Of a DNA stretch of 64,000 nt, positions 11,001-24,758 are shown one piece after another. The stretch comes from Larus michahellis (Eukaryota > Chordata > Aves > Charadriiformes > Laridae). The notes under the pieces are model-generated. The model ran no database searches. It was given only the letters and a program-made list of their open reading frames with translations, and was not told where the DNA came from. The translations under genes were made by a program, and so were the position numbers. The first letter of the stretch is position 1; each line of letters starts with the position of its first letter. The stretch spans positions 59,735,962 to 59,799,961 of the forward strand of contig NC_133930.1 in the NCBI RefSeq assembly GCF_964199755.1, in the 5' to 3' direction.

Positions 11001-13854
11001 CACCTCTGTCAAAGGACATCACCAACAAAAGTGTTGCTTTATTGTCAGTGTGGAGGAGGACTTTGACATTGGCTTAATCTCAGCATTATTCCCAGCCTGG
11101 TCACAAGGGAAGAACACTCCTGTGCTCAGCAGCACATTGTTGCACAAGATCCCTGAGCTGTCTTCCAAACAGGAGGGCAGGATTCATCTGCCTAAAGACA
11201 GGTTTCTTGTGTCACTGGAGAGTCCATGGGGAGTGAAAAACATCTGTGTGGCCTGGCAGACATGGCACAAGCCTCGCAGGTCTCTAATGACAGGTCAAGT
11301 CTGCAGCGGTGGCTCAAGGCCAGGCAAAATGTCTTATATTGCCTGTAATGACAATGTATGTTCTTGAGATGTTTAGGTAACAGAATGCTGCCAAATATGC
11401 CTATAAAGCACAGTGCAGCATCATTCACAGATACTGATCAGAACCTGAAAGCAATACAGCTCTTTTGCCATGGTATTGCATCTCTCATGCATTGTAGAGA
11501 AAGGAGATTACTTTGCCTGCCGTCATGGGGCTGTTTTGCTTACGGTACTGCAACTGAATAGACCGGAGCTGGCTTGGGCAATGGCATAGTGCTGCACTGG
11601 CCAGTGCTCTGGGAATGACACATCTAGAGTTATTACTCCATGCATAGCTAGTATGGGAAAAGGTGGATTTGATTATTGGAAAGTACTTCGCCTAACATAG
11701 GTTAGGAAGCTATTGCTTAATGATTGCTATGCAGAAGACTAAACAAACCAAAGAACACATACAAACCATGAAACTCATATGAAACTGATAAAAATACAGT
11801 AAAAAGGTTACACGGTCTTCTTTCTGTAGGTTGTCATAACATCAGAACTTGAATGTTTTTAACTTCTTTGAGCCATACTCTGAGAGGTGCTGAGGAGAAG
11901 CATATTGTTCCAAAGCCAGAGTGAATCACATACTCAAGAATATGCCATTTGGATTTTGATACCAAATATCAAGCCCTTTATATGTTCTTGAGTACTCAAA
12001 ACCAGCTCTTTTCATCATTGAAGTCTGAATATTCAGAGTTGAACGCCCTACATCATCTACTCCAATTACAACACTTTTAAGATGTCAGTCCAATACGCTA
12101 CTTTCTAAGCAATTCTTCACTTGTTAAGCACAAGGCCTCTGAAATCTGCTACTGAAAATCAGGCTTCTTAGAACTGCCTAAAGTATTTGAAATATATGCA
12201 AAACTTCTTTGGCAGCTTAAAATATGAAATAAAGGCACTTAACAGTGACGCAGGAGTGGAAAGAATCAACAGAACATTTGTAAGCCCTCACTTACTTACA
12301 CAGGAAAAGAGAAGCTGGACATACATAAACACAAAAGCTTTCATTCCTAATAACTACTCCAGCAACACAAATAACATGCAATGAACCACTGGTGTACACA
12401 GAAACGAGAAATAGTTCCTTGGCGCGATAAAAAAAACAGTGTGGGTGGAAGATTCAGTTTCAGTTGTTCCTAGCAGCCCAGCAGAGAAACGCATTTGTCA
12501 GAAGTAGAGCAGTGACACCCAGGGTGAGTGAGTCTTGGAGCCCCAGCTCCCAACTAAGGGAATCCTGGAGTAGGCAGGATAAAAGCTCCTTCTGCTGACT
12601 GCCTTGGTACCACCAGTAGTCTGAAATGAAAGTATTCAAGTTGAAATTATTCCAATGAAAGTATTAATCATATAACACATTACTACAAGACAGTCTGGCT
12701 TTAATTTTTTGCTTAATACACCCCTGCCTTTTTCTCTGTTTCTTTTTTAGCTATATCCTATATATATGAACTTTAAATATAATATATATGTGAAAGTATT
12801 CAAAATAGAGGAGAGGTGTACAGAATAATTGTCCATTGTATTATTCATTTTTTAATCTGAGTTCTAGAACTTTTTCCTAGTTATTTTTCATTGTTCATAA
12901 GTTCTCTCTTGCCTTTGGTATTTTAGTAGGAATGGTGTCCCTGTGGCTCATTTTTGAGCATAAGATATCCATATATTTGTGGCAGAGTTAGACAATATAG
13001 TGAAAAGTCATAACTGTACCTTGAAATATCCTGTGCATTCGCTGCCACAAGGCAAATGCAGCTCTGAGATCCTTTGGTACAGGTATCTTGTGCCTGTGTT
13101 GTACAAAACCAGTTCTTGCTAGAATAGAAAATCTGCATGCATAGTGTTTGGTGTATCCAAGACTAAATCTTAGCCGCATAGCTATCTCATAAGCCTTTCT
13201 TTGTTACTCAGGCCTCTGTTGTGGACCCCAAATGCACTACTTGTCTGCCTCACACACATTACACTGAATTTACCTTCTAAAGAGACATCCTAAGTCTTTG
13301 TGGACTACAGCACCTGGCCACTTCATCTACTCCTATTCTTTGTGTTTTTTATTGATCAAGGGTTAAGTTATTGATCCCTTTGTACAAGAGAGCCAGGTGC
13401 ACCACCTGAATATACACCTGGAAATGGCTGTCCTGGAGAAGCTGCTACAGCTATTGATCTAGACCAGATTTAGTAGCATCTCATGTATCAGCCACAGGCA
13501 TGGATGACTTATTGGCTCATGAAAACACAAGCATTCTTGCCAGGATCATGCAGGAGTTTTGGCTGACTGAAGATCTGCTGAAAAATGTGGAGGATCGATG
13601 AAAGGCAAGAATGACTATTACCATGGAGACCACATCAGCCTGTTGCACTCCTGGTAAGTAAGGATGTTGCAGAGCCAAACTAAAAAAAAAATCTGTATAA
13701 TGTTCCATGCCGTGCTCTCCCAGTTTTCATACCCACTGTAGGCACTGCCTTTTCACCACTGTCATCCTGAGGATATGACTGGAGGACATTGGACTAAATG
13801 GATCCTACAGAGCTGTTCTTACGTCCTTTGTGCGCACACTGTATCATCCCAAAA
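8062..13854. other. Unique non-coding sequence
   Basis: I recognise no gene, RNA or repeat family. A T-rich run lies at about 8637-8655 and an AT-rich stretch with TATATA runs at about 12755-12795. The longest frames (for example 10963-11367 plus) resemble no family I know. Confidence 0.55.
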
Positions 13855-13885
13855 GCAAACAAACAAACAAACAAACAAAAAAACA
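13855..13885. repeat. (AAAC)n microsatellite
   Basis: About seven tandem AAAC units, the last one A-expanded, sit in otherwise unique DNA. The overlapping open frames rich in Lys, Gln, Asn and Thr on both strands are by-products of this simple repeat and the A/T-rich flanks. Confidence 0.9.
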
Positions 13886-14736
13886 ATGCTACAACCAAAC
13901 CAAAATTCCCTTTCCTTGTCATTCCTTTCTTTGCCTCACAGTCATTCAAAACAGACTCAACACAACTTCGTTCATTCTTATTCCTCTTCCAAAGTCTTTG
14001 AGAACAGGGAAAAAAACCCACATTATTTTCCTTTCTTTCTGCCTCTGGCATGCTTTTGCAGTGCTGAAAACACTTTGCTTTCCTCTGTCCAAAAAACAGG
14101 GAAAAAAGTGGTTGGTTTTTTCTCCCTTCCAATTCAAAAGACAGTAAGATTTACTTAACCCAGTGATCTTCTTTCCCAACCATCCTGCATGGATTGTTAC
14201 TGTTCTGAGAATCATACCTGGATATACTGCTAGTTAGTTATCTAGTCTTCATGCTCTTCTATCCACTTACTATCCTTTTTCCCCAAAATAGACATGTACG
14301 TATGAGTCCAACATTGAATAAATGGTCATGGCCACTCACACCAATCCCTACCTTGGGACCTGAATAGTCCTGAGTCTTTCTTTTCTTGCTTGGCGACATT
14401 GCTATGTCATAGGGCAGGTTAATAAAACAAATAAAGTTACAAAGGCAAGAGTAGAACACACCTAAATTCAAATATCTTTATTGGAGAAAGAGTTCTAAAC
14501 TGGAAAATTGACTATTGAAAGACAAAATAGAAGACTTTCTGCCCAACAGTTAAATACAGTGGTTCAGGGAGGAAAATAACAATCACATCAGTGAAAATCC
14601 TGGATAAATGAACAAGAAAGAGAAGCTATAAATAGAAATATAACCAACTATGAAATGACTGGTATCAAAAAAACTGTGGAACAGGAAATACAAACCTCTG
14701 TGGGGTTCTGTTAAATATAATAACTATGAGAATGTT

Positions 14737-15420
14737 TTGCAACATAGCCCAAGAAACCAATCCAGAGCAAATCCATTCCCAGCAGACAGAGGCCCTCGGC
14801 CCAAAGGTTACCCGGGTAGCTCTTCGCTAAACAGGGGGATCAGAAGAATTATCAGGACGTTTGGCGATGTGGGGATGACACCCTGCAATGCAGTATTGAG
14901 GTTTCTGCCTCTTCCTGAGCCTTCTTTGCTGGGAATCCCCATGGTGGCCTTCACCATAGATACTGCCAGGACTTGGTAGTCAGTATGATCTACAGTGCCT
15001 GTCAGCAGATATGTTTTTTAGCACTGCCTCAATTAGCACCAGGGCCAATGCCTTGTCATTTGAAGAATCTGGGGCAAAGAGAGCAAGCATGTCTTTACTA
15101 GTGCCTGGAAACTCACAATATTAAGCACCATTGCCGTAATCAGTCTTCCCAATGACCATTCACATGCCAACAGCCCTTAAGGGTATGCCTGAAGATGCCA
15201 AAGCACTGGACAGCTGTTTTACTGCATTTATTGGTTTTTGGCCTTGGGCCTAGAGAGGCAGCAGTGTACCTGAGACTGCAGCTCCTTTTGGAATTTGGCC
15301 ATAAACAAGGGCTTAGAAGATCTGCAGGAGACGGGTAAGTGATATGGTTTGGACTCACATTCTGAAAAATTGCTAGGGTATTTGAAACTCTTATAAATTG
15401 CCTGTCTATCAAATACAGTG
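14737..15420 (-). pseudogene. Possible decayed coding fragment, unidentified
   Basis: This block is richer in GC than its surroundings. On the minus strand about 15005-15105 reads as a plausible protein segment containing KDMLALFAPDSSNDKALALV, followed after a stop and a frame change by VLAVSMVKATMGIPSKE at about 14935-14985. Neighbouring frames also stay open for 80-130 codons. The frame changes would fit a dead, possibly processed, gene copy. I do not recognise the parent gene, I see no poly(A) remnant at the lower-coordinate end, and chance openness in GC-richer DNA is a real alternative. Confidence 0.15.
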
Positions 15421-18400
15421 TAATCTGAAGAAAAGGGGAGGGAAATAGAGGTAAATAAACTGTTAAAACTTAACAGCACAATGGGAGATGGAAAAAAGAC
15501 TAAATCCAAAAATCTAGCTCTAAACTCATGCTCTGCATTTATGTAAATCAGATTTAGGCAGAGAGAGTAAAAGAAAGGAGAGCTTCGCCAAGCTGAAATT
15601 GTAACTTCCAATTACCAACCTACCCCTGCCTGACCTGTTGGAGTAAGATGCTTCTGGCTCCTGATACTAGAACTTCTTAAATCTGGCAAGTTTCCAGGCT
15701 CATGGACACATTCCGTCCTTCCTCAGTAACCACGAGCAAATTGCCACCAAAGTCCTGAACAGAGAGAAAAGAAACAGCTAAACACCCCTAGTGTGCTTGC
15801 CAGTGGCATCAGCCCTTGTCCTACGGCAAGAGTGAGACAAGGCATCCCTGTGATGCAGTTAAGACTGGAATAGCCTGTTTTATAGTAGCATTGTGACATT
15901 CAATAAAACTAAAGGAAATGGAACCCAGAAATACATTTATTTCATTTAGAGGCAGATTATGGACTGCAATATATGGTGAATATAGCTTATGACTGCCTAT
16001 TGCTCTGACATAGATAGGCAGACCCATTGCAACATGACTATATTTTTGAAGCATAAGAATTTTACTGAAATGTCTCAGGCAGACACTTAGGGAGTGAGCA
16101 AAACAACAGGGAAAATCAGCACATGCCAAAGCTAATGGTATTTCATTTCCCTTAATGGAAAATGCAGCTTTCATTGACACGGTATGTCCTGATGCTGTCA
16201 GAAAAAAACAATCATCCTTTTTCTTTAGAGGAGTTCCATAAGTGAAGGAATCATGTTTTCTCATTTCTACAAAGGACATTTGTAAGTTAATTGTGGTAGA
16301 ATGATGCGTGTCAACACAGAGGCAAAGAAAGTTAGGAAATACAACCGGCTGATGCCAAAATGAGATGGAATGTGTAAAATCGACGGTGTCAGGGTACAGA
16401 TTACTGAGGCACCATGGGAAAATTTGAAGAGAGAGAAAACTGTTTACAGAGAAATATACAGCATCTTAAAGATAAAATCTTCTCAGATCCAAAGCCTATC
16501 TCCTACCTGTTGATCTCAGTTGCTTTATTTTCTTTTATTTACTTTGTATGATAAACTCTTTCTGATATGAGGAACTGGAAGTGTGAAAAAACTTCAGCCC
16601 ATTGCCCCTGTAAATCATAAAGAACACAGGTTTTTGCTTTCTAATAAAATACATCAGTATTTAACACTGTCAAAACAAGAATCTGCATTAATTTTAACAT
16701 TCATAATTCAGCAGATTTCATACATGTTATCAAGGGACTAATACAGAGGCAGGCTACAGCCCAAATAGAAAAGGCAAATAGCACACAGATACCACATGCA
16801 ATTTAGCAAATTTAAGAGAAGTTTGCTGGTTAACAGTAGTACAAGGCAGGAATGCTGGAGAAACAACGTGCTTCTGTGACTACAAGTAGAAATGCTTGGA
16901 CGTGGCTGAACATACAAGGAAATCACTGACCAATGAGGAAATCCTGGATTGCTTTCTCAGGTGGTACAAATCAGGATGTAGCAAACACTGTGAATCTTAC
17001 CCATGAATTTAAAGAAGATTTTTTTTTTTTGTTACAATTGTTGTTTTATTTTTGCAAAGATATAAACATGGAATGCACAACAAAGAAAATACCCATGTAG
17101 AAATATAAGCTTGATACTGTATCGTATCAAGAATCATATTGCAGTTACACTTTTCACTAAAATGTAATCAGCTTGACATTTATCCATCATAGTTTTAACT
17201 GAGTAGTTTTTAGAGCAGAGTCATTTAAGCCTTGTGCAGAAATCGAGTTCCTTTTGTTATTGCTAATTATTATTTCCATTTTTTGCAGGATTTACTCTTT
17301 ATGATATTTTTCCTCAACAACATGTCACTGCTTATTATAACTGTTTTCTTTGACTACTTAATCAAATAGAATTGATATTCATGAAAAAAATATTAAACTG
17401 CACTGTAAGATAAATAAGACAAATTACGTTTTCAAGAGCATCTTTATCTAAATTTTCAAAAGCGTTTCAAAACCCATTACTTCCAAAGGGATTAGGTGCA
17501 TAAACTTATATTTGCGTTTGGCAGTAGTAATTTTCAGACATATGTAAGGAATCTAAAGGCAGAAATGGAGAGAAAGGCTTTAGGGGGAACCAGAGCATGG
17601 GTTGATGAGAAATTAGAAGCAGACCGCATATTCAGAATTACACTGGGAAAGCTGCCTACCACCTCAACTGAATTTATGTGTCTGAGCTCTGCCTTGTGAT
17701 CGTAAGTATTAGTTCTGGTTCTGAAAAAAATCCAAGTTTGGGAGAAGCTGACCTGTCTGTTTCTTTATTTCGTATGATTTGAAACCAATGAGTTATGAAA
17801 ACATTGTAAAGAAGCATCTTCCAATGCTTCTTTATATGTTATACATTTAATTGGAATAGTAAACAATATTTGATTTCTGTTCGTCTAAACCGAATAAGTC
17901 ATATGTATCAGTCTTCCTGGACCTTAAAGTAATTACAGATGTGAAGATATTACATAAAAGTATTTGATAAATTGCTGCCTTGTTCTCATTTGTTTTCAGG
18001 TAAGCATTCCGTATAAGACCATTACTGTGTTTAGATTTAGAAGGAGACTATGTACCTCCATTTGAATTATGATGCATTTAAGGCTAAAAGCACTGACACT
18101 GTCAAAGCTTAATATAAGGTTCCCTGAGTACAGAATTCTCCAAACAGATTGTAAAATGTTTTCTTAATTTCAAACACTGCCTTTTCTCCTTGCAACAAAC
18201 AGTTCTTTCTTTTTTATAACAGCAGCCACAAAAGTCGATGGAAGTGACTTATACTGCAATTTTAGACAACCACATTATCCCCTTACAGACTCTTCCCTGA
18301 AAGTGCATCTTTGCAATGACTTGTACAGCAGTGTTTTTGTAGTAGCAAGGCATGTATTAAAGCAAATGCCACTATAAGGCCCTCTATTCATGTTTCTTCG

Positions 18401-18821
18401 GAGGAGTTTTATATGGTGTCTTTCCATGCAGAAAGTTAGCAAACCCTTCTGTCCACACAGGTGTGTGAAAGCCTAATATAGCTGATGTGACAAGTTAATA
18501 AAATCTTCCGGCTTCTGTGGCAGTATAAACATTAAACAACAAAAGCTGATTCTGCAGGTTAGCAGCAATCACCAATAAGAGGTAGAGGCCACATCTTCAA
18601 ACAGCACAGTCCTACAGAAAGGGAGTGCACAGTACTTTCTGAGCAAGAGTGCTTTCCAGACGGGTTTAAAATAAAATATTGTTGCTAGCCATGAAGTGAG
18701 TTATCTGTAACTCATCTTAGAGATTTTCACCTTAGAAAGCAGGATAGATGTGGAAAAATTTTCAGTATAAAACTGCTGGGAAAAGAGTTCACCTGGGGAG
18801 GAATTTCAGCTTACCAAAGGC

Positions 18822-18850
18822 ATGTTTGACAGGTATCACGTGTCAAACAT
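18822..18850. promoter_or_regulatory. Perfect inverted repeat around a CACGTG E-box
   Basis: Two perfect 10-bp arms, ATGTTTGACA (18822-18831) and TGTCAAACAT (18841-18850), flank a 9-base centre. The centre and the first bases of the right arm contain the palindromic E-box CACGTG (18837-18842). GGC before the left arm and GCC two bases beyond the right arm can extend the pairing. The structure is seen directly; a regulatory role is inferred. Confidence 0.35.
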
Positions 18851-21485
18851 TTGCCATTACAGATGTAAGAGCAGTTGTCTGGTAAGATTAAATCTAAGAA
18901 AACTTGGGAATTACTTAAATTATGATTAAAACACACTTAAAAATAACCGGAGCCTGAGGTATAGCAGCTGTGAAATCGTAGCATTTAAAGCCAAGACAAA
19001 CACCACTCTTCTCAGTTTTGCAACCAATTCAGCTGTACAGGAAGAAAACACTAACTTGCATTTACTTGGAGCATATTTACCAGAAAATATGGCACACAGA
19101 TCGGAAAACAGCAAAAGAGAGAGAGGCTAACACATTCATGTTGTAGTGGTCTCTTAGTTCTCAAATGTTTTTTGCATCTCTCATCCATACTGTATCCAGT
19201 TTTTCATTATCTTTGAAAAATGTTGTATATTGGAATGGATCACTCTCATCAATTCATCAACAGAATAATTTTTTCCTTGTATTTAGTTCCACACTATGTT
19301 GATAGAGGAGCACTCCTACAATTTATTATGTACTCTAGCTACTAAGGTATAACTCAAAAGTAATCCACCAGGTAGGTTTTATTAAACTTTTGCTATTTTG
19401 GTTTTATTATATTGGGTTTGTAGCTTTTAGTCAGTGCATAACGTGGTCAAATACCTTATGACATCCAAATATATCTATTTGCCTTTCTTGCTTAAATTTG
19501 TTACTTCAGCAAAGATTAAATTAGACTTGCTTCAGAAGATCCATTTTCCATATAAGATCATCAGCTGAATTAAATTTGTATCCAAACTGTTTATGAAATG
19601 ATTTTTGCAAGAGATTTTTCATTATTTGTGTGGATCTCTCTAGCCCACCATTATTTAGATCATCCTCTTTGGGTGTTTTTTGGGGCTTTTTATGTTTGTT
19701 TTTTTTCTTTCAAGTCAGCATAACATTATCATTCTCCTCCTTTTCTAGAGGTTTAATACTTCTCTATTAGAACTCCTAGGTGCCATGTACTCCAACCCAA
19801 TGATTTAAAAAATATTTTTATTCCTTTCACAACAAAGCACTTTCCCCAATGACTACTGAAGTTCATATCACTCTCTGATACAATCAAATCATTCTGATTC
19901 ATAAATACTTGCTGGACCAATGTCTATTTTTATTTAAAAAAGTATTATCAACCTCCTCCTTTCTGTCTAATAAATTTCAATTTTATTCTTCTTGAATACT
20001 GTAAACTCCTTCTTCTCCCTATCTAGTTCTGGAGGTTTAGCTGAAATCCTTACTTGCCTGAACAACTTTCTGTTCTGTTTCAGAACTCATCCGCACCAGT
20101 TGTCATTTGGCAACTGATTTCCTATTCATTGTATATTTCCCATTAATTATATACCAAATTATGATAAACTATACAATATTGCTTTTAAATTTCAAATTCA
20201 ATTTGCAGCTGACCAGAGTTCACCTCACCACATCACCAAAGCTTCTTGATTTTATACTGAGATGGGCTGGACTTCAACACACCTTGTGGGTGTTTTCAGA
20301 AGGCACATTTCCTTTACTTTGTTCTCTTAAAAAAATGCAGGAGAGGAAATTAGCAATTTGGAACTGAGTCTATTTTTGAAGAAGACAATATGATCTGATG
20401 GAGTGATTAAAAAGCTAAGATGCAAAAGAGTCATTCAAACAGCTGAAGAAAGCCGCCCCAGGAATGCACGTGGCTGGTATCCCCTTTTCCTTTTATGCAC
20501 AGGCTGATCTCATGAAGCTGCTGTAAGTAGTAGCTGAGAGAAAGACTGAAATTTGGCATTAAAAATATTTAAGTGTTTAAAAGATGATTTAAAGACAAGG
20601 GAAAAATTAAATTACTAACCAAACTGATGATCTCTATACCACAGTTCATGGAGTTAATAGGAGATGAAGAAAATTATGGGTCAGTGAAGTTGAAGTGAAA
20701 AGGTGAGTAATGTAGAAGATCCGCATTCTCCAGAATGGAGATTTTCCGGAATAAACTGGAATCTTTGAATTGCAAATGTCTAAATGAATGAAACAACAAA
20801 GACTGAAAGTGGATGGATTAGAAAATGAAAGCAGAAGAAACAATCTGTCATCTTGACTTGCCTGAAGGAAAAGTGAAAATAAGAATGGAAGAATTAACAG
20901 ATACATCTTTAAAGAAATGTTTATAGAAAATTTTATGGCTGCATCCTTTGTCATGCAATGCACAGTGAGCAGAGCACCTGGTGGCCTCCACAAAGCAATG
21001 GTAACAAAGTTCCTTAATTATAGTAATATAGATAAGCTGTTACAGCTGGCTAGACTGAATAAAAGTCTGATTTATAATTCAGATAAGTATTGCTATTCCT
21101 TGATTGCAGTATGAAAATACAAAGGAAGCAGAATCCATAGAAACTGAGAGGAAGCTTTGGGATTATAAAATTGAATGCTTGTTTTATCCTGCTAAACTAG
21201 AAATTGATGTGGGTGAAGCCAGAGTGTTTCTTTTATAGTACTGAAAGATTGTCAGTCTTGATTTACACCAGAGAGGAATAAACAAGATCACTACAAAATG
21301 GAAGGAGTGATATTCTGAACATCCCAACATACCCGTTTAATAGTCCTCACAAGAGCAAAGAGTCCACAAAGCCCATTCTCAGGATTACTTCTGCATTTCA
21401 TCCAGACAGTTTAAATAACAGTTGAATAGATAATACACATGCAGGACAGAACAGTGTCTTGCAGTCTCTCACCTGATTTAACATT

Positions 21486-21509
21486 TAATATTAAATATTT
21501 TTAATATTA
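21486..21509. repeat. AT-only hairpin
   Basis: TAATATTAAA (21486-21495) and TTTAATATTA (21500-21509) are perfect 10-bp inverted arms around a TATT loop. In A/T-only sequence such palindromes arise easily, so this is recorded as structure only. Confidence 0.6.
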
Positions 21510-21604
21510 TGATTCGTTCTCAAATGCCCCTTCACTTTTGGGATGGTGAGGAAGGGTATGTAGCTGGCATACATTTCAGTAGGCTCCTGGACTCCTACGG
21601 AGTA

Positions 21605-21685
21605 TGTGCATACACACATATCTGCACACACATCTGCCTACGCATGCACAATCACTGCACGCACACACTGCACATACAGGGACAT
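21605..21685. repeat. Degenerate CA-rich simple sequence
   Basis: Interrupted ACACAC and CACATAC-type units mixed with TGCA and GCACGCAC words, consistent with an old (CA)n microsatellite that has accumulated substitutions. Confidence 0.6.
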
Positions 21686-22270
21686 GTAGTCTCTTTCATG
21701 CACGTCGTCTAACACTAGTTTGGGACAAAACCTGCAGTGAGGTGCTGTGGGCTCAGAATCCCACAAGCTCAGGCATTCACCATACAGTATACCCACTGGA
21801 GAGCAGGAGATTAAACTACACCATGTAAAAAGGGGGTTTTATCCGCAGCCAGTTGTTGACCCATTTTTAAAAAGCAAATAATGGTGCAGTTGACCGTGCC
21901 CACCTAACTGCATGAAATGGACACCTACTACTGGAAGCAGTTTCTGCCACAAGGCCTCAACCTTGCAGAGGAAGAAGAACTTTCCTTAGAGCTCTTATTA
22001 GGCATCTAGGAGGGAGAGAGAATTTCAGCACATCCCTCTCTTCAGTGTTTCCTCTTAGGCATATTAAGGATTTTGGTGCTCAGTGTGCCAGTTTCTGTGA
22101 ATGCATTTTAGAGTGTCTAAACCTGCCCAAATTGCTGTGGGGAATTTAGTCACTTGAACACAGCATTGTGGATTTTACTTCTAAGAAAGAAATCTAACTT
22201 GAAGACATGACAGTAGAAAGCATCACAACATCTAATCCCCTCTTGGCACTTGATCCGAGAACTTCACAAA

Positions 22271-22330
22271 GTCATAGAGTGGGAATTACCAAGCCATCTT
22301 AAGGGTCTCTCAGCCCAGCCTCTTGTATGT
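22271..22330 (-). mobile_element. Possible ancient CR1/L3-type LINE remnant
   Basis: TCATAGAGTGGGAATTACC, followed by CTCTCAGCCCAGCCTCTTG, resembles the reverse complement of the 3' end of old CR1/L3-type LINEs, whose opposite strand typically reads like TCATAGA...GGAAGGGACCT...CATCTAGTCCAACC. The match is short and diverged, and no flanking body is visible. Confidence 0.3.
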
Positions 22331-23339
22331 TCAGAAGATGTCTATTATTCTTATTGGGTAGTGTTACCTGTTTCAGGTATAGATATTTCGATTTACAACT
22401 GTATCTAAATAAGATTTCTATCAAAGAATGATGCAAGTGTAAAAAAATATTTTTGCCTTAGAAAGAGCTCTGGAATAAATATTTCCTCAATATTCTGTAT
22501 TGCTGTTTCTCCTGAGGAATCTTCTGGCAGGGGACTAATGGAAAGAGCACCTTTCACTGCGGTAACTGTAGTAGTTCCCATGTGGATAAAACAGCTGGAA
22601 ACGTATTCAGATTCTGCCAGGCTAGCTCTTCAGAGAGATGTCTCTAAGTAACTTTTTGTGATCTCAGTCCTGGCACGGAACGAAGGTACTGCAACTGCAT
22701 TCCCAAGCTTTCCATCATATCATATGTTAAGCCTCTCCAGGTGGCAGGTAATCTAATAGTCATTGATAAACTCTTCTTCTGCTTTCTGTGTTCATGATAA
22801 ATTGCTGAATGCCTCTCCAGTACCCTTAGAAAAAATAGAAGAGATCAATAATACACAAAGTATTTTAAAATGGCAAGTCCATGCTGTGGTGATGGAGAAA
22901 TGGAATTGTTTCACCTCAAAGACTGGCATAAAACTTGCAAGAACCGTGACTAGTCGCTCATGGGGATTTTCTTTATTTTATTTTTTTTTGAAGAATAAGA
23001 AAGCAAGTGGACAGGAAAGCAAGTGAAAACAAGTGAAAGGTTCTGCCGATAACAATCTCCCTTGCATTTCTGTCACACCCTAGATTTTGCTAGAACCCCC
23101 CCTCTCCAGAGAGATAAACAGATTGGAAGGATCAAAGAGCTGGGTGGCCCTTGGAAGGGCCTCTATCAGCTTGTATCCCTTGATGGGCTAGGAGAAGATC
23201 ATGAAGAAAAAGGAATCACCTTATACACAAATAATTGCCACTTCTAGATGTACAAACCAGACTAAAATGTCTGTATAGACATGATCATTGCAGTAAGGAT
23301 AGAAACATCTGAAACACCAACACAACTGGCTTCTTCCAG
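22331..23339. other. Non-coding sequence with one weak open frame
   Basis: A plus-strand frame at 22763-23026 contains the coding-like words VPLEKIEEINNTQSILKWQ, just after a CTCTCCAG that could serve as a splice acceptor (22813-22820). I do not recognise it. Its C-terminal end runs into a poly-T tract, so it is not a credible free-standing gene. Confidence 0.3.
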
Positions 23340-23585
23340 TGTGTGGGAAAGCAGCTCAAAAGCCTAAGAGAAAACCTTGAAAAACATGCTCCTCCAGAAT
23401 ATGTATTCCAGATCGGCGAGCATAGTATGCCACAGATAGACGTCAAAATGCAGAGCATACTAGCAAGCATGCAGTCAGTTTTGAAAGGAGAAAACCATGA
23501 TGGTGAAGACTTTATGTCACAGTACAGGTTTAACTCAAAACAAATTTTAGAACTCAAGAATCAGATTACCATGTACACACTGTAA
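23340..23585 (+). other. Unrecognised protein-like segment, possible relic exon
   Basis: Read on the plus strand, this stretch gives about 80 residues with a hydrophilic, amphipathic composition: GKQLKSLRENLEKHAPPEYV near the start, QSILASMQSVLKG in the middle, and FNSKQILELKNQITMYTL before a TAA stop at 23583-23585. Heptad-like Leu, Ile and Met spacing suggests a short coiled coil. It is preceded by CTTCTTCCAG (to 23339), a good splice acceptor, and by no in-frame ATG, so it would have to be a 3' exon or a decayed gene piece. The opposite strand is also open but reads as low-complexity hydrophobic sequence. I do not recognise the family. Confidence 0.22.
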
Positions 23586-24758
23586 CAAAGATCACTCTGT
23601 GTTGTTTGTCCAAACCTTGTGTATTTTTGTAGGCTATAATTCCGTTAATCTGAAGTCTATGAATTGTGTTTTCAGTCACATACAACAAATGTTCTTAAGC
23701 AATTTTGGCATTTAGCACCACAGCAATAAATCTCGAAGCGCAGAACTGGGACAGACAACATTCACTGGGAAGTACAAAAAGTATCACAGATCACTGAGTC
23801 ACCTCTGCTTCTTCTATAAGCTATTTATTATGCTGATCCTAAAACATACATGATATGCTACAGAGGCATTGTTTGTTCATGTCAGCTCATGCTTTACGCA
23901 TTGCCTTCTAATTAGGCAGAATACTAAAGCTGATGGCTCAGTTATTGTACATTCGCACAATTCAGCTGTGTTTATGCTCCAAGTAGAGCTATCGTATAAG
24001 GATATTGACAGACTATTGAGATAGGAGTTTTAGCATTAATAATTTCTATAAAATGGAAGAAAAAATAAAACATACATTATCATGATCTGGTCCAAGAAGA
24101 CACTAAGGAAATGCATGAGACGCACATCAGCTATTTTAATTACCATTTTTAAAGCTTCACTAGTTCGTTTATCTTTTGTGCTTAATAAGCTTTTATAACA
24201 GTTTTGTATTATCTTTAAATTAAATTTTTCTTCTCTACTTTTTTTTTAGAAGCTATGAAGTAGCTCATTTTGTTTCCAATATACAAATATTTTAAAAAAT
24301 ATATTCTTACAGTGACTCCTTACCATGATATTGTTTATCTGAATAGCTAATAAATGAGAACTTCTTCCACAAGACCAGTATTTCTCACTTATTTATATTC
24401 AGCTCTTGAATACAAATAAAAATAGGTTGACGTCCTAAATTCCTAAAGAATTCAGAGAGCTTAAGAGCTAATGCCTTGAGAAGAGGTCAGGGTCCTGTAA
24501 TGTTCAAATATTCCTAATATCCACCTGAAATTACATGAATCCTTCTGTGCTTGGTAAAATTCTTCACAGTGCTTGTATTTCATTTGCTTTTTCCAATATC
24601 TGCTCAACAGCAAAGGCAGAGCCTTGCAGCAGGAATTTTTTCCTCAGGAATCCTGCTCTTCAAATGAGAAGGCATGCTTCAAAGAATTTTAAAACATTAA
24701 AATGTTAAGTGGGAATGCTAATGGAGAATATGTATTTTGAAGCGGACCTCTGTTTCAG
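23586..24758. other. Unique AT-rich non-coding sequence
   Basis: No gene or repeat family seen between the two protein-like segments. If they are exons of one locus, this would be intron. Confidence 0.5.

Larger units (their letters stand above)
13886..22270. other. Unique AT-rich non-coding sequence
   Basis: No gene or repeat family identified. The block 14.7-15.4 kb has higher GC and some protein-like frames, treated separately. Other marked points are a hairpin with an E-box at 18822-18850, a CA-rich degenerate stretch at about 21605-21685 and an all-AT 10-bp-arm hairpin at 21486-21509. Confidence 0.5.

Noticed and set aside
15821..16279. A 152-codon minus-strand frame, among the longest in the window
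   Set aside because: Its composition resembles chance translation of AT-rich DNA, and I recognise no family, start context or splice sites.
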